Shown: positions 1 through 10,300 of the stretch, one piece after another
Layout of the letters: each line of letters starts with the position of its first letter
How positions within the stretch are numbered: the first letter of the stretch is position 1
From: Coriobacteriia bacterium
GTDB lineage: Bacteria; Actinomycetota; Coriobacteriia; Anaerosomatales; Anaerosomataceae
Direction: 5' to 3'
Assembly (NCBI GenBank): GCA_030655755.1
Contig: JAUSOQ010000030.1
Span: 1 to 46,057, forward strand
Length of the DNA: 46,057 bases
Notes under the pieces: generated by a model
Told to the model about the DNA's origin: nothing
Database searches by the model: none
Seen by the model: only the letters and a program-made list of their open reading frames with translations
Program-made: the position numbers and the translations under genes

Positions 1-122
1 GCCGCCCCCGCAAGGTGTTTTCGCACCGTTTGCCGCGACCAACCTGTCATCCGGGCAATCTCCCGGATCGAGTGGTGCCGTTTCATCTGTCTGATCATTT
101 CGACGTCGACCATCCCGAGCAC
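1..122 (-). CDS. istA: IS21-family transposase IstA, N-terminal fragment
   Basis: About 40 codons of an open reading frame run off the left edge. The translation begins MLGMVDVEMIRQMKRHHS and continues with IREIARMTGWSRQTVRKHL, the N-terminal helix-turn-helix of IstA transposases. I chose the GTG at 120-122 because the minus strand carries AGGAGG six bases upstream; an in-frame ATG at 113 is the alternative. The DDE catalytic domain and the partner istB lie outside the window. IstA would bind the 14-base repeats beside it and catalyse cut-and-paste transposition. Confidence 0.8.
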   Translation of the reverse strand, partial: MLGMVDVEMIRQMKRHHSIREIARMTGWSRQTVRKHLAGA

Positions 123-191
123 TGCCTTCCTCCTGCCACCGTCGACAGCGTCCCGGTTCCGGGATCACCTCGACGGTACAGGCGTTGGTGG

Positions 192-239
192 GGTGGTCAA
201 CTTTTCGGTGATCGAAAGACCTCCAGGTGGTCAACTTTT
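192..239 (-). repeat. Two terminal direct repeats of the IS21-type end
   Basis: The 14-base sequence GGTGGTCAACTTTT occurs at 192-205 and again at 226-239, 34 bases apart and in the same orientation. Multiple terminal repeats of this size are a hallmark of IS21-family ends, where they bind the IstA transposase. The inner copy lies about 70 bases upstream of the istA start. Confidence 0.8.
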
Positions 240-744
240 AGAGTACCGAACACAAACGTGAACGTGCGGACAGGCCCGGAACCACCGAAACTTGACCAAG
301 TATCCTCTGTAGGTCGGCACGCATGGCAGGCAGGGCTACTCGCATTCTGTTCACAATCGAATCCGACCGCCTGCCTAGCCGAGAGTTCGAAGTCAATTCG
401 AGTGACAACCCATCGATGCGCTCGTTGAGGACATGGCTGAACCCGCCCAATTCCTTCACCGCTGAAATCGCAATGGACCCAGAAGTGGAGCTACTACCAG
501 CTGCCGCTACCGCCCTCAGAATCTCCTCAAGCGCCCCATGTAGGACTCGTCCCTCCAAGGCTTTGACATTGGGCATGCGCGGATAGCCGATACCACCACC
601 GACATCCGTGTAATCAGCCCGTAGTAGCGCCCATGCTCGAGGGCATCTCTCAACCGCAATTAGTGTCGAGATTGTCATACGCTCAGGCGGACATGGCCAC
701 GAACTTGGACTCACGACCCGATTCTGTAGCCCACCAGCGACCAC
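238..744 (-). pseudogene. PD-(D/E)XK nuclease-like gene truncated by IS21
   Basis: The frame opens with GTG five bases past the helicase stop and carries a RecB/Cas4-like N-terminal pattern: SPSSW, then a segment ending VERCPRAWALLRADY, and later a GRVLHGALEEIL helix. In PD-(D/E)XK nucleases such segments precede the catalytic core. The frame reaches the IS21 end near position 252 and stops inside it at 238, so the expected acidic and lysine catalytic motifs are missing here. The natural gene was probably longer and continued beyond the insertion. It is the last gene of the defence operon and would have supplied nuclease activity. The family call is moderate because the catalytic half cannot be seen; truncation by the IS is directly visible. 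Confidence 0.55.
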
Positions 745-748
745 CAGC

Positions 749-3700
749 CTACCGCCCTATCGCGCAACGTACAGCGGCAGAGGCATGAGGGAGATTGACA
801 CGCGTCTCATACTCGTCCACCGGTTCTACCACCGTGGGGCTTATTCCGTACTCACTTAGGTCTCTCAGGCCCTTGTCAGCAATGTAGCCCGGCGTCAGTG
901 CGCCCGAGACGCAAACGGCGAACTCACGACCATCGGAGCCCTTACACAGGATTGGGACTGCGACCTCTCCAATGTCCGGAATCTGACGTATCTCGTTCCG
1001 CGACAGGACGAAACCTTCCATCGCATAGCCCTCAAGGTCGGCGAATAGTAGGTCACATGCCTGCTCGATGCGCTTTGTATATCGGGCAGCAAGGTGACCC
1101 GTTAGGACGTAGTTAAGGAGCGAAGCACCGAGATGCCGGTCCAACGAATCATGCTCGAACTTGTTCTTGTAGCTCCGCAGGCATCTGTAGCACGAGCTAT
1201 CGCAGTCTTCGGGACAGTTCTCGAGAATCTCGAGGGCACGCACGAAGAGACGCTCGCCAAGTCCGCCAGCCATGCGAGCGAAGCCCGCCCCACCGGAGAG
1301 AGTGTCATAGAGGTAGAGTTCCGCTTCCTGACCTCGTTCGCCCAGTTCCGTGAGCGCGGGTCGGAACTCAGCCATGAGTTCTCCCGGCTCAATCTCTAGT
1401 AGGTCGCATGCTGCTTTCCTCAGCGCCTCGCATGCGGTGCGGAGCGCAACGCGGGTGGACTGAACCCCCGGAATCAGCCGAACAGGGTCATCGAACTTCA
1501 GTGAAACCAGAAGTACGTCACTGTAGAAGTCCGTTCCGAGCACCATCCCTATGGCTGTCGCTCCACCCGGACACAACGGTTCGTCATCTGGGAATGGCTT
1601 CCGATGGGAACCGCCTGTCTGCCCGTCTGGGAGTGCCGCAGGTTCAATCCGTCCACACTTCGTGCAGTAGTTGTAGCCCTTCTGCTCGGCGCCACGATTG
1701 GTGACTACGAGCTTCTGCTGGGCGTAGTGCACACGAATGCGGTCCGTGACCGATTTCCACTTGTCGGGCTCGGGCGACGCAACCGTGAGTTTTGCGCGAG
1801 TGGGATAGCCCAATGGTGGTGAATCGCTCCGGGCAGTCGATGGTGGTTCGTCCACGGGATGTGCGAAGCCAGGTGGTCGCATCCAGTTCTGCGCAGGTCC
1901 TAGCGAATGTTGACCGCAACCCGGGCAGTCGAGAGTCTCTCCCTTCTCGGCAGAGGCGAACGGTTTGGTCATCGCGTATCCGCAGCGTTCGCACTCGAGG
2001 TAGAGCTCTCGGTCGCGCCAAGCATTGAATCGTTCCCTGGTTACCGGAGAGTAGAGCGCCCCAGACCTCCACAGCTTCCCGTCGACCCAAACGCTCTTGG
2101 CTGGCGCGTACTGTGACAGAGCGGCACTCAGGCCCTGTTGGGGAGCGTACTCATACTGGTGCAAGAACTTGGTTGAGTTTGCTTGGTCAAAGACATAGAA
2201 GGTTGCCACATCAGTGGGAAACGCATAGCGAGGGAGTACCCCCTTGTATAGCAACCGGTCCAGCAGAAACTTGCTTGACAGCTGCGAGCCCTCGGACCCG
2301 CCCGCGCTGCTGTCGCTCGAAACGCCTCCGCCCGTCTCCGCGGCTCCGCCGGAACCGACCCCAAGACCGCCTCCTCCTGGGTCAGAGGCAACGTAGCCCA
2401 CCAATGCTTCGTCGATATAGCGCAGCGTTTCCTCAACCACGCCGCCCAGGAGTTCGGTACGGGCATCCCCAGCCAGCTCATCTGGCAGCCATGCATTCAG
2501 CTCTCTTCTGAGCGCATCGCTGTGTGTGCTCAACCATACCTCCAGTCCGGCGCGGCTGAGCGAGGAACTCGGCGCTAGGAACTCCTCCACCGAGCCCAGG
2601 ACTGAGAAGAGGTTCGGTCTTGTCACAACATCCTCAGGTTTGATGGTGTCTCGCACGTACCGCTGAAGGAGGTACGCAGTCATATGCCTACGAATGATGT
2701 GGCGATTGTCCAGAACCAGCGTCGGGTCTTCAACGCTGCCGCTTATCATTTCGGCTGGTTCTGAGAAGTAGTGTTCGTCGTGACTGTCCGCACTCCCAAA
2801 CGCTGTCACTGTCGCTACAGAGTCACCCCGCCGCCCTGCTCGCCCGGCGCGCTGTTGGTAGTTGGACCGGGCGGGCGGCATATTGCGCAGCGACACACCT
2901 GACAATGCGCCGATGTCGATTCCGACCTCCATGGTCGTCGTGCAGGACAATACGTCGACGGCGCGCTCGGTGGTGCCATCGTCGGCGGACAGCTGTATGT
3001 CCTGAAACAACAGTTCGTACCGTTCGGCAAGCGAGAAGACGTCAGTTGGAGCAGCTGAGTTCAATTGCGCCGTGTGCTCCTCTGCCCTCAGACATACCGG
3101 TGGTTCGTTCTCACGTAGTGCGCGAACGGTGGCACTTCTGTAGTAGGACTTCCTCGCAAGGAACACCGCGTCGGTCTCTGGGTCGATTTCCTCAACCTCT
3201 CGCTTGCCACACTTGGTGCAGACCGCGCCGTCACCGACTAGGCGTTGGACGTTCCTGCATGCGCCGCAGTATCCCCAGCCTGTGCCGAGGTCCAGTGAGA
3301 GCTGCCTGCCCGCTGCCCGGTAGGTACCATCGAGATTGCTGCAGAACTTCTGCAGAAGCTGCGGCAGCCATTCTCTCTTGAACACAGACTGAGCCTCGGG
3401 CGTGTTTAGAACACGCAAGATGCTTCTGAAGTCACCCTTCTTGTGCCCTCCTACCGGGTCCCGACCGGACCACCACTCTTGTGGCATCGCGGACAGCCAG
3501 TATCCCTGCTTGCGCCATGCACTCAGCCACGCCCTCATCAAAGCTGTGCGGGACTCCAGCCCCTCGGTGACGCCCGGGATGTCTGGAAGCGTGCCCGGCA
3601 ATCCAGCGTGCCGACGGTGCTCCTTGACTGAAGCCAAGGCGAGGGATTCGAGCCCGTACAGCGAATCAGCAAGTGCCTCGTGAATCGAACGAATCAGGTC

Positions 3701-6274
3701 GGGGGGTGCGCTCTGACTTCCAACCTCATCCCTGAGTTCTGCAAGCAGGTCTGAGTCGTCAAAAGCACCGGCTGCCGCACCGAGGTTCACGCGCCGCATA
3801 TCGTCGGAGAAACTGGCTCCCTCGGTCATCTCAGGGTCGAGAATGACGCCAAGTCTACTGCCTGCAATAAGAACTGCGAAGTACGCATCATCAAGGGACG
3901 GGTCTAGGCTGAGCGTGTGCTGCAGCATTCTGAACCCATACACCAGAAGCGGGCGCACGGCGTCTTTGGTTGCATACCGCTGGAGATTCGGGGCAAGCCT
4001 CGCAGCTGACTGTCTGGAGTCCGAGAATATGAGAACCTTGCGACCCCGAAGAGGCGCGGCGGGGGTGGGCTTGTGCGGTCCAGGGGCTTGGACCTCGATT
4101 TGTTTGGATAATAGCGCCTGGAATGGCTCGTCGCCTTTGGTCTGGTGGTCCTGAATTCGGCTGCTACCAAACTGCTGGTCATCGCAGACCGCGCATCGAG
4201 CGAATTCGGCGGGTGAGTGCTTGGCATCCCCGGCATCGGGGCTAGCCGAGGCGCTTCGCGGAAGGTAGACCCTCCTGTGACGGTCGCCGAGGTCCTCGGG
4301 GTCGATGCGCCCCGTCACCAGGTCGTAATCCTTCAGCTGAACATCACCAGATGCAAGTGGGTGTTCGAGCAGAAGGTCCACAGCCTCGAGCCCCCGCACA
4401 ACTCCTCCACTTGAGACGAAGTCCTGCCCAGATTCACTCCAAAGATACTCAGGGTCGTTAGGGTCGTCAGTGTATGCCTTAGCGTATGCGGTCCCGCACG
4501 CCCGGCAGGTATAGAGTTCGAGCACCCTCGCGCCGCATTCGCAGAACTCTCTTGGCTGGCTGTACAACTTGCCAGCCGGACCCCCGCGGAGACCCTCAGC
4601 CAAGGCATCACAGTCGGGGTCCATGCATACCCAGAGTCCCGGAAGGCCTCGATGAAACGAGTGGACACGACAAGGCAACAGACTAGCTGCACCGGGCTTC
4701 TCGCGAGCGAGCGAGGCTAGAGCCATAAGATTGGATACCGCTACCTCGGCAACCGCGTGGGGGACTTGCGGGAAGACGAGCCCCGGAAGACTCTCCACGG
4801 ACAACGCCGTCTTCATTGTCTCGTTCACGAGCAACCCAAGGGGGCGGAAGTCACGGAGGGCTCGCATCAGCGTCTCGGAGACACTTGTGCCAGGCTTCTC
4901 ACCGCGGTACTCCAAGAATGATGACAGCAGCGCCATGCGCGCCTCATCCGTGTCAGCTTGATAGAACTCGGCGATGTCAACTGTCGCAAGTGCTTCCGCG
5001 TCTTCGGGACCACCCACGGCAGCGGTACGGCGGAGCAGCTCGCCACTCAACACCGCGAAGGTCCCAGCGTCCAATCCTGTGAGCTGTGATGCGAACCTCT
5101 TGGCGTTGACCACGTCCTCGAAGCTAGCGCTGGTGCAAATCGCCTGAACCCGGTCCGCTCCAATCCCGAGGCGCATACGAAGTCGCCTGAGGAGTAGAGC
5201 TACTTCAGAACCGCCTGCGCCGCGATACAGATGCGCTTCATCCACAACAAGCAGCAGCTTCTCGTCTGGATGTTCTTTGAGCCAACGGGCCGTCTGGTCG
5301 AATATTGGCGCCTCAATTGGACGCATGAGCATGTACTCCAACATGGAGTAGTTGGTCACAAGAACATCCGGCGGTGATGCCAGTACCTCGTGTCGAGTGA
5401 GCAACTCAACGTCATCTGGCTGGGTCACCGCTCTTAGAAACTCACCCGTACGCCGGTCCTGCCACGAAGTGTTGTCGCGACCATACCAGGCACGGAGGTC
5501 CGGCTTCGCAGGCCATTTTCCCCGCCGGGAGAGCTCTTCGAACAACTTTGTCGCCTCAGCGGAAATCGCAGGGTCGTTCGACTTCATCAGTTCAAGTTGT
5601 TCGATATAGAACTTCTTGATGGAGCTCAGACGTTGCTGGTCTTTGTCCTTGTCTCGCACTCCCGCATATGGTGTCCTACTTGTATATCTGGCAAATCGTG
5701 CGGGTCTGCCGCCATGACGTCCAAAGAAGCCCGTGACACGCGAATCACCAAGCAGCAACCTCAAACGACCAACTTGGTCGTTCACCAATGCGTTCATCGG
5801 ATAGAGGAGAATCACCCGCGTCGCAGAGGATTTGAATGAGTCAGGACGCTTCGCTGCCTCGCTCGCAAGTTTGGCAACGAGAGGCAAGAGGAACGACTCC
5901 GTCTTGCCCGAGCCCGTACCCGTAGTGATGACCAGATTTCGTCCCTCAACATGCGCCAGCTTCAAGGCTTCCGCTTGATGCTGATACGGCGGGTTGTAGA
6001 AGACCTGGCTGGCGCTCTTTGGGGAAGCCAGTGCCTCTAGGAGTTCCAATGCGTCTTCGTCGAGTCCGAGTTCGCCGAACCGGGCACCGATAACGTACCT
6101 TGGGGTGCTCTCCACAAACGGTAGTTGATGGATGACGCCGGGAACGCCCAGGAGCTGCTTGCGCTGCTCGACGAGCTTTGCGTCGCGTATGTGGTAGGCA
6201 GCCTCTATGTACTCGGTCAGGCGCTGCTGCAGCGCGCCAACAGTCTGCCCGAGTGTCAGCACTTGCGATTCCAC
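749..6274 (-). CDS. druE-like: Giant DEAH-box helicase with DUF1998 domain (DruE-like)
   Basis: This is an 1841-residue superfamily 2 helicase. Motif I (TTGTGSGKTES) is at 117-127, the DEAH box at 345-348, a SDSRQSAARLAP segment near 751, motif V (CTTTMEVGIDIG) near 1111-1122 and motif VI (QQRAGRAGRRG) at 1140-1150. Several paired-cysteine clusters, near 550-593, 1003-1023 and in the C-terminal third, suggest zinc ribbons. The C-terminus has the DUF1998 signature CPEDCDSSCYRCLRSYKNKF. A Gly/Ser-rich stretch lies between the helicase core and the C-terminal region. Size and domain order match DruE of Druantia anti-phage systems; DrmA of DISARM is a shorter relative. The GTG start overlaps the preceding stop (TAGTG) and follows GGAGG, so it is translationally coupled. 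I infer ATP-driven movement on foreign DNA. Confidence 0.85.
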   Translation of the reverse strand: MESQVLTLGQTVGALQQRLTEYIEAAYHIRDAKLVEQRKQLLGVPGVIHQLPFVESTPRYVIGARFGELGLDEDALELLEALASPKSASQVFYNPPYQHQAEALKLAHVEGRNLVITTGTGSGKTESFLLPLVAKLASEAAKRPDSFKSSATRVILLYPMNALVNDQVGRLRLLLGDSRVTGFFGRHGGRPARFARYTSRTPYAGVRDKDKDQQRLSSIKKFYIEQLELMKSNDPAISAEATKLFEELSRRGKWPAKPDLRAWYGRDNTSWQDRRTGEFLRAVTQPDDVELLTRHEVLASPPDVLVTNYSMLEYMLMRPIEAPIFDQTARWLKEHPDEKLLLVVDEAHLYRGAGGSEVALLLRRLRMRLGIGADRVQAICTSASFEDVVNAKRFASQLTGLDAGTFAVLSGELLRRTAAVGGPEDAEALATVDIAEFYQADTDEARMALLSSFLEYRGEKPGTSVSETLMRALRDFRPLGLLVNETMKTALSVESLPGLVFPQVPHAVAEVAVSNLMALASLAREKPGAASLLPCRVHSFHRGLPGLWVCMDPDCDALAEGLRGGPAGKLYSQPREFCECGARVLELYTCRACGTAYAKAYTDDPNDPEYLWSESGQDFVSSGGVVRGLEAVDLLLEHPLASGDVQLKDYDLVTGRIDPEDLGDRHRRVYLPRSASASPDAGDAKHSPAEFARCAVCDDQQFGSSRIQDHQTKGDEPFQALLSKQIEVQAPGPHKPTPAAPLRGRKVLIFSDSRQSAARLAPNLQRYATKDAVRPLLVYGFRMLQHTLSLDPSLDDAYFAVLIAGSRLGVILDPEMTEGASFSDDMRRVNLGAAAGAFDDSDLLAELRDEVGSQSAPPDLIRSIHEALADSLYGLESLALASVKEHRRHAGLPGTLPDIPGVTEGLESRTALMRAWLSAWRKQGYWLSAMPQEWWSGRDPVGGHKKGDFRSILRVLNTPEAQSVFKREWLPQLLQKFCSNLDGTYRAAGRQLSLDLGTGWGYCGACRNVQRLVGDGAVCTKCGKREVEEIDPETDAVFLARKSYYRSATVRALRENEPPVCLRAEEHTAQLNSAAPTDVFSLAERYELLFQDIQLSADDGTTERAVDVLSCTTTMEVGIDIGALSGVSLRNMPPARSNYQQRAGRAGRRGDSVATVTAFGSADSHDEHYFSEPAEMISGSVEDPTLVLDNRHIIRRHMTAYLLQRYVRDTIKPEDVVTRPNLFSVLGSVEEFLAPSSSLSRAGLEVWLSTHSDALRRELNAWLPDELAGDARTELLGGVVEETLRYIDEALVGYVASDPGGGGLGVGSGGAAETGGGVSSDSSAGGSEGSQLSSKFLLDRLLYKGVLPRYAFPTDVATFYVFDQANSTKFLHQYEYAPQQGLSAALSQYAPAKSVWVDGKLWRSGALYSPVTRERFNAWRDRELYLECERCGYAMTKPFASAEKGETLDCPGCGQHSLGPAQNWMRPPGFAHPVDEPPSTARSDSPPLGYPTRAKLTVASPEPDKWKSVTDRIRVHYAQQKLVVTNRGAEQKGYNYCTKCGRIEPAALPDGQTGGSHRKPFPDDEPLCPGGATAIGMVLGTDFYSDVLLVSLKFDDPVRLIPGVQSTRVALRTACEALRKAACDLLEIEPGELMAEFRPALTELGERGQEAELYLYDTLSGGAGFARMAGGLGERLFVRALEILENCPEDCDSSCYRCLRSYKNKFEHDSLDRHLGASLLNYVLTGHLAARYTKRIEQACDLLFADLEGYAMEGFVLSRNEIRQIPDIGEVAVPILCKGSDGREFAVCVSGALTPGYIADKGLRDLSEYGISPTVVEPVDEYETRVNLPHASAAVRCAIGR

Positions 6275-7353
6275 TAAGCCTCCATACGTTCGCGGGCAAT
6301 GCCCTTGTCTACCTGCTGAAGCCAGAGCGCGTCCTCACAAAAGGAAGCCTCTTCAGTTGCATCGCACTGTGCGAACTCATAGCTGAGCAACGCCCCATGC
6401 ACGTCCACTGGGTCGCCCAGGTTATCCCATCGCCGCTGCACCCATTGCGGAACGGGCGAGAATAGGGACAGACACTGGGTATCTCTCCCCTCGATTGCCC
6501 TCACAGAGAATTGCTGCGGATACCCGCGCCCTTTGTCTATTGCCAGCTGAAGCCGCCAGGCCCGGTCGCACGCCCTCTCCGGACCTTCGCCCATCAAGTC
6601 AATCAGTTGTACTACCTCACCTGCCTCGACACGCGCATAGCCCCAGAGGTCGCTTCCGTACCGGCGTGAGCGCCTAACAAGGTATCGACCAGCGTCACGG
6701 ACCGACTCACGCCATCGTCCGGGATAGAAGTCAACTGGGCACCTTGAGTCCAGGAAGCGAACACCCGCGAGGTCCCGGGTATCCGGCGCTGCATCCAGCA
6801 ACAAATCATACTGCTCCACCAGGGCTTCAGGGCCTAGTTGCTGCGGACGCCATCCCCATGCATCCGCAGGAATCTCGATGAGGTCGTTGTCCCGAAGGCG
6901 CGAAGCTACGCCTTCACCCGAGAGCCGTCGAGTGTGGGCCTTGTGCACCACCTTGGTCTGAAGCTCCAGTGGCAGTGGCAGCTGGTCCAACTCGCCCAGC
7001 CCCAACAGGAGCACGTCTCCGCCATCTCGGCACACGAACGACGGCGGTCGCGCATACACATGAGTCACGCGGTCACCGGAGTCAGCCGAGCGCGTCTCAG
7101 CCTCAATCAGGTCGCCGTACGACAGCATTGCCTCCAGGGTGGTCTTCAGGCGGTCTCGGTCAACCGATACGCCCAGTCCGACAAGCGAACTCTGCACCTC
7201 ATCGAGCAGCGTGCGCCTCTTGCATGGGCACCGGAACCCGCCAGCCACGCGAATCAAGGCGGATAGTGCTTCGGTGGAGTCGAGCGAATAGCCGGGCAAA
7301 CAGAGTGCCTCTGCGGTTGACGCGCCCGCAGCGATTCTCGTCAATAGCTCCAC
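6274..7353 (-). CDS. Unrecognised defence-operon protein between helicase and 1002-aa protein
   Basis: I do not recognise this roughly 360-residue soluble protein. It has no signal peptide, membrane helix or obvious nuclease motif. The N-terminal 120 residues are helical with winged-helix-like character (LLDEVQSSLVGLGV followed by TLEAMLSYGDLIE), and the C-terminal half is rich in Trp and Arg (YPGRWRESVRDAGRYLVRR; YGSDLWGYARVE). Frames at TTG 7368 and GTG 7362 are also open, but GTG 7353 has GGGAG eight bases upstream, so it is preferred. The gene ends inside the helicase start (TAGTG overlap), so the two products are probably made in fixed ratio. Its position suggests a DruD-like accessory or adaptor role, which is inference only. 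Confidence 0.65.
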   Translation of the reverse strand: MELLTRIAAGASTAEALCLPGYSLDSTEALSALIRVAGGFRCPCKRRTLLDEVQSSLVGLGVSVDRDRLKTTLEAMLSYGDLIEAETRSADSGDRVTHVYARPPSFVCRDGGDVLLLGLGELDQLPLPLELQTKVVHKAHTRRLSGEGVASRLRDNDLIEIPADAWGWRPQQLGPEALVEQYDLLLDAAPDTRDLAGVRFLDSRCPVDFYPGRWRESVRDAGRYLVRRSRRYGSDLWGYARVEAGEVVQLIDLMGEGPERACDRAWRLQLAIDKGRGYPQQFSVRAIEGRDTQCLSLFSPVPQWVQRRWDNLGDPVDVHGALLSYEFAQCDATEEASFCEDALWLQQVDKGIARERMEA

Positions 7354-7355
7354 AA

Positions 7356-10300
7356 CTACCACTCCCAATCCGTGCGAGGCTGACCGTCGCCAAACCGTTC
7401 AGCTACAGCATCCGTCGCAAGAACCAACCACCGCGCAGCCCTGAGATGCATGGGCGACTCGAGCAGGTCAGTCAAGAGTGACTCAAGCCTATCGCCCGCC
7501 CAAGCACCAACTGTCTGTGGCGAGCTCGCGAATCGCAATGCGAACTCCATTCGCTCCATCAACTGCGCTTTTGGAATCGCCGTTGGGGAGAAGGCTAGCG
7601 CCTGGCTAATGAGGGACGTAAGCCGCTCACAACGCTCTCGCGGTACGCCTCTCGCCAACGTCCCGTCCACCTTCAGCACTCCCACAAGTGGACGGTCGTG
7701 TTGAGTCGTGGCAACCGCCTCCGTAAGAGCATCCCAGCTGCTAGCGGAGCGCTGTCTTTGGTAGTGCTGCTCCGCGTGCATCCAATTGGAGCCTACGATT
7801 ATCTCAACCAGTTTGTACTCAAACGATGCGAGCACACGCCACATCGGGTACTGGGCAGCCAACTGCCCGGGTATTCGCGCACTGTGCCAGCTAGCTGCGT
7901 GACCGAGAAGCCCCATCACATCCCGTGCGCTTCGGTTGTGGTAGCTGAGAGATGGTCTGCAGTTAAGGTCCTGCAGGTTGTGCGCCTGGAGCGGCACAAT
8001 TGCACTACACATGAAACCGTCAACCCGTGCCACATAGAGTCCGCCCTCGGGTTCGAGACATCGGGAGTTTTGCAGAGGAGCAGAATCAACGCCCACCGCC
8101 ACGTCCGGCTTGTCGAACGAATACCAAACGACCGCGGGCAGCTCAAGCCGACCTGTGTCATCGCGCAGTTCAAGACAGTAGTCCTTCGAGTCTCTGGACA
8201 GCACCCAGCGCAACGGCGTCTGTTCGCGCTCCATCCGGAATTCACGAGCGCCAAGCTCCCTGCCATCTACGGCAAGGAGGCACGAATCGGCTTCGTCGTA
8301 ACGGTTCTGTACTCCCGAGTTATCGATGAAGTGTCGCTCGACGTGCTCTCGCCAAGCAGCGGTATCGACGGGCAAGTGAACTGACGGCAGTGTTCGCTCA
8401 ATGAGCGCTGACGACACACCATCTCGAAACAACGCTGCTTTCACTCGCACCAGGTGCCCCTCAGGTCCGTCTAGGTCAAGACTGAACCGCCCATCCCAGA
8501 ACTCCTCGAGGCTTGGACTTCGAGGGCTGGGAGTGATGACAAGTGGCAGTGCGCGCTGTGATGTCCCAGTGGTGGGCTCACGCACAACAACCCGCAGCCG
8601 CCCGGCTTGCACGCTGGTCCCACAAGTTAGACTGAGTTCGAAATTGTGTTCACCCACCTCTATCGGCTCGAGATTGATGAAGGCAGGCCGACCAGACACT
8701 AGCGGCACTCTCAGCGGCTCGGTCCCAAAACGAGCGTTGCGAAGCTCCAGCACTCCGTCAGCGCAGTCCGCCGTGACAGCCACGAGTTTCGGCTGCAGAG
8801 TGACCCACTCGACATTCCCCTCACCGTCCCATTCTGCTGCAGGCATTCCCACGGGCCATACTCGGAGCGTTGTCGCCTGCGTCAGGGCTAGTCGCTCGCA
8901 AAGGGTGTCCAGTTCATCCGATTCGAGCGCATCTGGCCACAGGCGTGCCACCCGTGCACCCCCGAACTCCGCCGACTCATCGAGAAGGGGGAGTCCGACC
9001 AGGCTGCCCTCTTCACCCACAACAAGGTATTCGGCGCCACCGCGAATCGTTCGGCCCTTGACCAGACGAGCGTCGCCGTCGTCACGCAGCCTGAACAGCC
9101 ATGTGGAGGAGTCGCCAATGCTGAGCTTGGAGCCAAGAAGGGCTTCGGCGGCTGAACCTGAGTCCTCGAACTGCACGAGCGGGGTACTAGGTTCGGGCCA
9201 TCGTGCGAACTCTATGTCTGGCATTGCGAACATGAGAGCACCTGCCGCCCAAGGCTTCGTACGCCTACCTGACGGGATTCTGAATCGGGACTCCAAGAGC
9301 GTTCGGCGAACCTCATCCGGAAGCATAGGCGCTGCGGACGACATATCCGGAAGCCTCAGCCACCCTTGCCACGAGCCGTCGGACCCCAGTCGCAGTGTAA
9401 GAGTTGGCTCGAGTCCAAGCTGGGTGAGAAGCGCGGAGGAGTCCCTCGTGCCAGCGCCTTGACGCCCAACTTCACCATGCCCGAGTCCGTGCATCGCGAT
9501 AGTCCGCCGCGCACGGGCACGCGCCCGGTCGAGAAGGTCCTTGGCATGTCGGCGTCGCTCGAGGTCACCCACGATTCTCTGGAGCGTCGCATGTTCCAGC
9601 ACCTCGAACTCCAGAGACTCGCCCTGGAGGAGCAACGCCGATGCGATGAGACCGACGAGTTCCGTGTTCTTGATGAACTGCCTGAAGCGGGCACCCGCAT
9701 CGGAACTCACCGACTCAATTGCGGCACCCAGCAGTGCAGGATTTCGCAGTAGGGCCGAGGTGTAGCGGCTCTGAAGCCGACCTAGACTAATGACGAACTG
9801 GTTCTGCAAGTCCTGAGGAAGAACCGAATGGGTGATTGGCCAACAGATGATGCTGAACTGGTTCGCCCAAGCTCCGGACGGTTCGACCCCTCCGAACTCC
9901 CGAGTAAACCGTTTGAACTGCTGGCGAATCCAGTCGCGGCTGTCGTTGCCATCCCGCCACCTAGGAGTCCGCTTCTGGAAGATTGGCCAGTACTCCAAGC
10001 CAACGTAGTCATAGCCAATCTCGGTGGCATGAACTACCCAAGCCAGCCAATGCCGCCGCTGCGGCTGCCCGAATGAGAGAGATGACAGCAACGCTTGTTC
10101 GACATCATTTCGCTCAGACGGCGACAACCCATGCTCGAAGGCGAACACGCACTTGGACAGCCCTGTAGACTCCGACCGCTTCTTCGCAAGAGCGGTGAAG
10201 CGGCCCTCCAGTTCCCGTTGTATGTTGTCGAGTTCGCTTATCTTGTGCCCCCCTGGCCCCGGCAGATGGTTACCTATCAACCGACGAAACTGGCAACTGC

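Larger units (their letters stand above)
1..252 (-). mobile_element. End of an IS21-family insertion sequence (partial)
   Basis: The left edge holds one end of an insertion sequence: the start of an istA-like transposase gene plus an outer non-coding end with two copies of a 14-base repeat. The outer boundary is placed near position 252, where the minus strand reads TGTTCGGTAC, in keeping with the TG...CA ends of IS21-type elements. The rest of the element lies off the window. It interrupts the nuclease-like gene to its right. The exact terminus could be 252 or 254. Confidence 0.75.

Noticed and set aside
8401-9462. 353-codon plus-strand frame inside the 1002-residue gene
   Set aside because: Ser/Pro/Arg-rich composition typical of shadow frames; no ribosome site or motif.
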